Translations under genes and position numbers: made by a program
From: Sebastes aleutianus
Lineage: Eukaryota; Chordata; Actinopteri; Perciformes; Sebastidae
Length of the DNA stretch: 64,000 nucleotides
Direction of reading: 5' to 3'
Assembly: GCA_916700875.1 (NCBI GenBank)
Contig: CAKAKS010000031.1
Span: forward strand, 19,871,380 to 19,935,379
In this document: positions 60,166 through 64,000 of the stretch, one piece after another
How the letters are laid out: every line of letters begins with the position of its first letter
How positions within the stretch are numbered: position 1 is the first letter of the stretch
The notes under the pieces: model-generated
Databases searched by the model: none
Told to the model about the DNA's origin: nothing
Seen by the model: the letters and a program-made list of their open reading frames with translations, nothing else

Positions 60166-61581
60166 TCAAACCAGCTGATTGGCGCTCCTATTCCCTCGGC
60201 GAGGTGCAGGAGTATGCGTAATATCTGATCCGCGGCCAGCGAGGCCCGGTGAAACGTCATGGCTCACCCGTATCAGCCTGCTGCATGCTCCAACACGGTC
60301 TCTGGCCCGTCTCCCCTGACGGCGCTCACTGTGTCAATGAACAGAGGTGGAGTATTGAAGACATCCGCAGTATGTCAGTGATACTGAACCGCGGGCCATT
60401 AGCAGCTATAGAGACACGACCAGCCGGCCGTCCAAGCATAATCTGTCTCCGCTAAAAGCCTCAAAACGCAACCTTATACGGCGCCTATGGGAATATGTGT
60501 TTCCAATCGCTCTCCTCAGGAATGAATACCTGGCATATCTCGCCGTTGCACTTTTTTCCCCCCCTCCTTCTGCGTCCGATCGGCTTACAGTAAACACCAG
60601 GCGAAAAATCTTGGGGCTGCTTCAAGGCGAGGCTCGAGAGCAGGCCCTCGTTTTTCCCAGACTCGGAGATTCCACAAGGGGCTCCTACATCAAGCTGTCA
60701 TATTGGGCTAATGAAAATCTCATTCTACAGAGGGATCCTCTTAAAGCTGCTCAAGGCACATGCTAACCAGGGGATTAGCCCTGTGACGCTAGGGGACTTT
60801 AATTTCAGCACCAGCATAAGTCATCGCAGACGAGCACCAACATTGATATATGGCTTAGGACTGACTAGCGTGTGTCGTAAGAGGTGTCTGCCGGGGCGGG
60901 TGTGTTGCAGGGGGAATTCGGTCGAGTCTCACAAGAGGCTCGGCGTGATTGAGACTGACATGATGAGATCCTGTAAACAAAACCAGAGCTGCAGAATGTC
61001 TCTTTCACAGTCCGGCCCCAGTCTCCCAGCACCTATGGGAACTTTTTCCTTCAGCTGCAGTGGCCTCGCCAAGACACCCGAAGTATCTTATCATCAGGTG
61101 TTGGAGCACTTATAACTCTTTGGAGGACGCATCATCAAGAAGCATGATGGCGAGAGACTCCCCAAACAAATCAATGAGTAACTATCCTCCCACTTAAACA
61201 GCTGCTACTGATGTACCCTTGAGCAAAAAAAAAAAAAAACATTGCTTCAAAAGGATCTGAATGTTCAGCGTGTCCAAAACACAAAGCAGGCTGCAGCAGA
61301 GAGAACATGCACGCTCAGCATATTTGCATTGGGTAAATAAATCATTAAAAGGTCAAGATCAGTGATCGCATGATGTTATTGTGGGAATTATCGTTGCATA
61401 CATAAACCTATAGAACAACCACCTCGCCGATAATAGATTAATCTTATTAGTGTTATTGCTGAGCTACAGAAAACCGTCCTCACTGTGGATTATGTACACA
61501 ATTAAATCCAGTCATGTAAGCATAAGTGCTCACATGCTTCTTAAACATGATTTTAATAATGTACCTTTAAGAGCTGTGGAC
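60166..61581. other. Unassigned, relatively GC-rich and unique-looking
   Basis: No recognisable product is found in either strand, although several frames are open. The density of non-repetitive sequence just upstream of the exon makes it a place to look for conserved elements. An A-run is at 61227-61240. Confidence 0.4.
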
Positions 61582-61713
61582 TTAAAGGTGCAGTGTGTAG
61601 GATCTTGCAGCATCTAGCGATGAGGTTGCAAATTGCAACCAACTGAAGCTTCTCCCGTGTGTGAAAATGCAAATGGCACTATCTAGAGCCGCTGTTTGGT
61701 TTGTCTGTTCTGT
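61582..61713 (+). mobile_element. Family F fragment (5' part), 242 bp upstream of the exon
   Basis: TTAAAGGTGCAGTGTGTAGG opens it; GCATCTAGCGATGAGGTTGC, AATTGCAACCAACTGAAGCT and GCTGTTTGGTTTGTCTGTTC follow. It is the complementary half to the fragment at 29803-29983. Confidence 0.65.
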
Positions 61714-61918
61714 TTACTATAAGTGTTGTGTGTATCCTTGAGGTTTAACAAACGTGAAATGTGTTTGTTGAATGTTGAAATGTCATTTTAACAATAAGCA
61801 TTCACAGACCCGAAAGACTGTAATTTGCTTATGAAGATATGACACGTTAACCCCAAAATACTTAAAAACTTTTCGGTATTTTTACGCAGATTTCATGTTT
61901 TTCTGAACAAACAACATA

Positions 61919-61955
61919 CTCACATTCCCCTCTTCTATCTCTCTCTCTCCTCCAG
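61919..61955 (+). other. efna5: 3' splice site of efna5 intron 1 (branch-point candidate, pyrimidine tract, AG)
   Basis: The intron ends in CTCTCTCTCCTCCAG, with the AG at 61954-61955. A pyrimidine tract runs from about 61926 to 61953, almost without purines. CTCAC at 61919-61923 fits the yUnAy branch-point pattern, with its A at 61922, 33 bases before the final G. This fixes the exon start at 61956. The branch-point choice is inference. Confidence 0.88.
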
Positions 61956-62248
61956 GTTTTACCGGAGCGATTACCACATCGACGTCTGCATCAACGACTA
62001 CCTTGACGTCTACTGTCCACACTACGTCGGCCCGGTCTCTGACGATCGGGCCGAGCGCTACATCCTCTACATGGTGAACTACGACGGCTACAGCTCCTGC
62101 GACCACACCGCCAAGGGCTTCAAACGCTGGGAGTGCAACAGACCTCTGTCGCCGAACGGACCGCTGAAGTTCTCAGAGAAGTTCCAGCTCTTTACTCCCT
62201 TCTCCTTAGGCTTTGAGTTTCGCCCTGGCAGAGAGTATTATTATATCT
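61956..62248 (+). CDS. efna5: Ephrin-A5-like, internal exon (exon 2) of the receptor-binding domain
   Basis: Ephrins-A are GPI-anchored cell-surface ligands for Eph receptor tyrosine kinases and act in axon guidance and tissue boundaries. The exon carries 97 whole codons plus a split codon at each end. Visible landmarks, numbered within the exon, are INDYLDVYCPHY at 12-23, SCDH at 47-50, GFKRWECNRP at 54-63, KFSEKFQLFTPFSLGFEF at 71-88 and RPGREYYYI at 89-97. Residues 76-90 correspond to the G-H loop that inserts into the Eph receptor. Cys20, Cys48 and Cys60 are the family's disulfide cysteines; their fourth partner lies in the next exon. Cys11 is the extra cysteine seen in ephrin-A5 (VCINDY). 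No N-glycosylation sequon is present. Ephrin-A2 and -A3 fit worse: A2 normally has a serine before INDYLD, and A3 lacks the FTPFSLGFEF wording. Entry phase 2 (G completes an AG-G codon) and exit phase 1 match ephrin-A exon 2. The segment 24-32 (VGPVSDDRA) is the least conserved part. Paralog a or b is undecided. Confidence 0.95.
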
Positions 62249-62254
62249 GTGAGT
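62249..62254 (+). other. efna5: 5' splice donor of efna5 intron 2
   Basis: The exon ends after the first base of a serine codon (T|GTGAGT). GTGAGT is close to the ideal donor. Reading through instead gives about 13 non-ephrin residues and a stop at 62287-62289, so splicing here is the sensible reading. Confidence 0.9.
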
Positions 62255-63239
62255 ATGCGCTTACCTCCCTGTATTGTTTACTGAAATGATTGTACTTTTT
62301 GTACGAGATGTGTCCATACCATAGTATCAAAAACTGTCATGTACTAAAACTTGGCAATCAATATTTGGTCAGATTTGTAATTATTTACTTTTTGTTTAAT
62401 TAGATAATTACTGATTTGAACAAAAATGTTGCCAATTTTACCTGAACTGTGGCTTCTTTTGTTAATGAAACATGTTCATATTTCTCAAACTAAATTACCC
62501 TAAAAGTATTGTTTTAGTGTCAGTACTGAAACTCAGATACCAGCACAAGCAAAGTAAGGTTTACAATGATACCCAGCTTTAAAATGGAAGTTATATCAAA
62601 AGATCGATATCAGTTTCATGTTGGAATCTTGCAAAAAAAAACAGCAGCAATGTTCGGGTTGTGTTTTGCAAAGTCCTTGGAATGAGGGCCAAGCCAAAAT
62701 ACAAGCCAGAGGGAGCAAAACATCTCTACCGTTGAGGTCTCGTCTGAAGTGTCTTTTGTTGCTGACTGGCTGAGCTCAGCTTTCTCCTCCTCGTGAGAAG
62801 AGTCGGGGAAAACAAACAGCTGGGAAGTCGTGTTTTCATAAGTGAAGTCAGTGCCCTGCAGGGGTAGAAGAGATGGACTAAAAGAGATACAGTGCTCTCC
62901 ATGGTTGATTTTGAGGTATTTCGCTGGCACCAGTCAGAGGAACTTTATATATACTTTAAAAGTCAGTGAAAAGAGAGCACAACCTTGACATTACAATACA
63001 GTACAAAATAAAGATATCAAATCCAAAGAGACTGGTGACGGGATAGGGGAAGTATGGAGAAAGTTGGTCTGGTTTTTGATGTAGCTTTACAGCCTTGCTT
63101 CCAGACCCAGAACGGAGGTTTCTTAAAGATGCCTAAAACTCTTAATTTGGCTCATCTGATTAATCTCAGAAGATGCTTTTTTGTTGAAATGCAAATCAGG
63201 ATTTGGTATCCGTTAGTGACCAGCTTGGTTTCCCCCTTA
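62255..63239. other. Unassigned intron 2 sequence
   Basis: 62300-62580 has traces of a degraded repeat (CCATAGTATCAAAAACTGTC, CTGAAACTCAGATACCAGCA, GATACCCAGCTTTAAAA). The rest shows nothing recognisable. Confidence 0.4.
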
Positions 63240-63611
63240 ATTCCATCTTTACATCTGCCATCTTGAGATTTTGGCATCACTTGGAGCCAGAGTCTGCTCC
63301 ATAAACTGTATATAAGAAGTGGATGTAGTCACCATGATGTCATCCATTGGTTTGTGGACTGCCTTGTTGAAGCCTCGAATTTGCCATTTTGGCCATTGCC
63401 ATCTTGGAATTTGGCACCTAGTTTGCACCACGGTAGCTGTTTGGCTAGAAAGAAACAATAACTAACCACACTTGAACATACATCAGAGTGATAAGAACTA
63501 CCTAAAATGACAGAAACCATCTTCGGGAAAAACTATTTAATGTTATATAAAATGTTTTGGCTTCACTTTTGGGGAGCTGTCATGTCGTCCATCTTTATAT
63601 ACAGTCTCTGG
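63240..63611. mobile_element. Element P with about 26-bp inverted ends
   Basis: The left CCATAAACTGTATATAAGAA at 63299 pairs with the right TCTTTATATACAGTCTCTGG ending at 63611. The inner CATTTTGGCCATTGCCATCT and TGCCATCTTGAGATTTTGGC are related short repeats. It is a frequent type of teleost short element; the part before 63299 may be its degraded extension. Confidence 0.7.
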
Positions 63612-64000
63612 TTTGTAATGAAGCTCAGTGGAGTTTAAGATCACAAGGAAGTAGTGAGGTTGATATAAAATATCCATCACTGGACACTCTGTTCTCCTCA
63701 CGTCTTTCAACACATCTCGTCTCACTGATCTTGGACGCTGCTACAAGCGAGCATCTGGGATCACACGATCATCAAGATGTTCCTCATGTGAGTTAAAACA
63801 AATACAAGAGCTGTATTTTTGTTGCAGTATTTTGCATCGTGATGTATTACCCTTCACTAGATGTTTCTGTTGGATTTCTGTATCCATTGGCTAGTCTACT
63901 CGTCTCCGTTGCATAAATACGACTGTATTGTTTAGGGAAATTGTGGTCTGCTGCTCGCCGTGCCAGAGCATTGTTGATGTTGTTGCCATTTTTTGGATGT
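63612..64000. other. Unassigned intron 2 sequence
   Basis: Nothing recognisable to the window edge. Confidence 0.4.

Larger units (their letters stand above)
1..61955 (+). other. efna5: Intron 1 of efna5, 3' part (start outside window)
   Basis: No ephrin exon 1 (signal peptide plus a start of domain ending in NPR) is visible upstream on the + strand. No open frame on either strand shows a recognisable protein family. Ephrin-A5 genes are known for a very long first intron, so the whole 62 kb is read as intronic. This is inference from absence; a small nested non-coding gene cannot be excluded. Confidence 0.75.
62249..64000 (+). other. efna5: Intron 2 of efna5, 5' part (end outside window)
   Basis: Sequence after the donor holds no exon 3; the expected SAIPDN...CLKLKVFVRPTN-type peptide is absent through 64000. 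It contains weak remnants of a dispersed repeat at about 62300-62580 and element P at 63240-63611. The rest is unassigned. Confidence 0.75.

Noticed and set aside
61882..62106. Minus-strand frame over the exon (Val/Asp-rich)
   Set aside because: It is the antisense shadow of the ephrin exon.
61956..62248. Exon as a processed pseudogene or as ephrin-A2/A3
   Set aside because: Intact splice sites and intron phases exclude a processed copy. VCINDY, CPHY, SCDH and FTPFSLGFEFRPGREY fit A5 better than A2 or A3.

Overview
This window looks like vertebrate nuclear DNA from a ray-finned (teleost) fish, probably a percomorph. It is gene-poor and carries many CA/GT microsatellites. It also holds many short non-autonomous transposon copies whose sequences I recognise from memory as recurrent in teleost genomes. 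I ran no database search, so the taxonomic statement is an inference.

Only one coding segment is supported: a 293-bp internal exon on the + strand at 61956-62248. It encodes the central part of the receptor-binding domain of an A-class ephrin, closest to ephrin-A5 (efna5; the a or b copy cannot be decided). The exon has a canonical acceptor with a pyrimidine tract, a GTGAGT donor, and entry and exit phases matching exon 2 of the ephrin-A genes. About 62 kb upstream is therefore best read as the 3' part of the very long first intron, and 62249-64000 as the start of intron 2. Signal peptide, third exon, GPI-anchor exon and promoter all lie outside the window.

The rest is intronic DNA. A degenerate tandem repeat (family A) forms arrays at about 0.9-2.3 kb, 3.0-4.0 kb (opposite strand) and 16.1-17.0 kb. 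A second array with a short unit and a higher-order repeat lies at 11.4-12.6 kb. Dispersed elements fall into at least a dozen families, labelled here by letter. Family C is the most frequent (eight copies), followed by E (three) and D (two). Several are nested or chimeric: D2 inside C8 at 52.6-53.6 kb, a piece of C inside E2 at 28.2-28.7 kb, E3 fused to F at 29.6-30.0 kb, H inside G at 47.2-47.7 kb, and I inside J at 43.9-44.7 kb. They give a relative order of transposon activity.

Remaining sequence is unique or unrecognised. It includes pyrimidine-strand-biased tracts (55.9-56.2 kb, 51.6-51.8 kb), two G-quadruplex-type motifs and a few AT-rich stretches with homeodomain- or E-box-like words that could be enhancers. 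I found no operons, RNA genes, CRISPR arrays or complete genes, and nothing I would call a new biological system. The most informative signals are the nested-repeat junctions and the short palindromic core conserved across family C.
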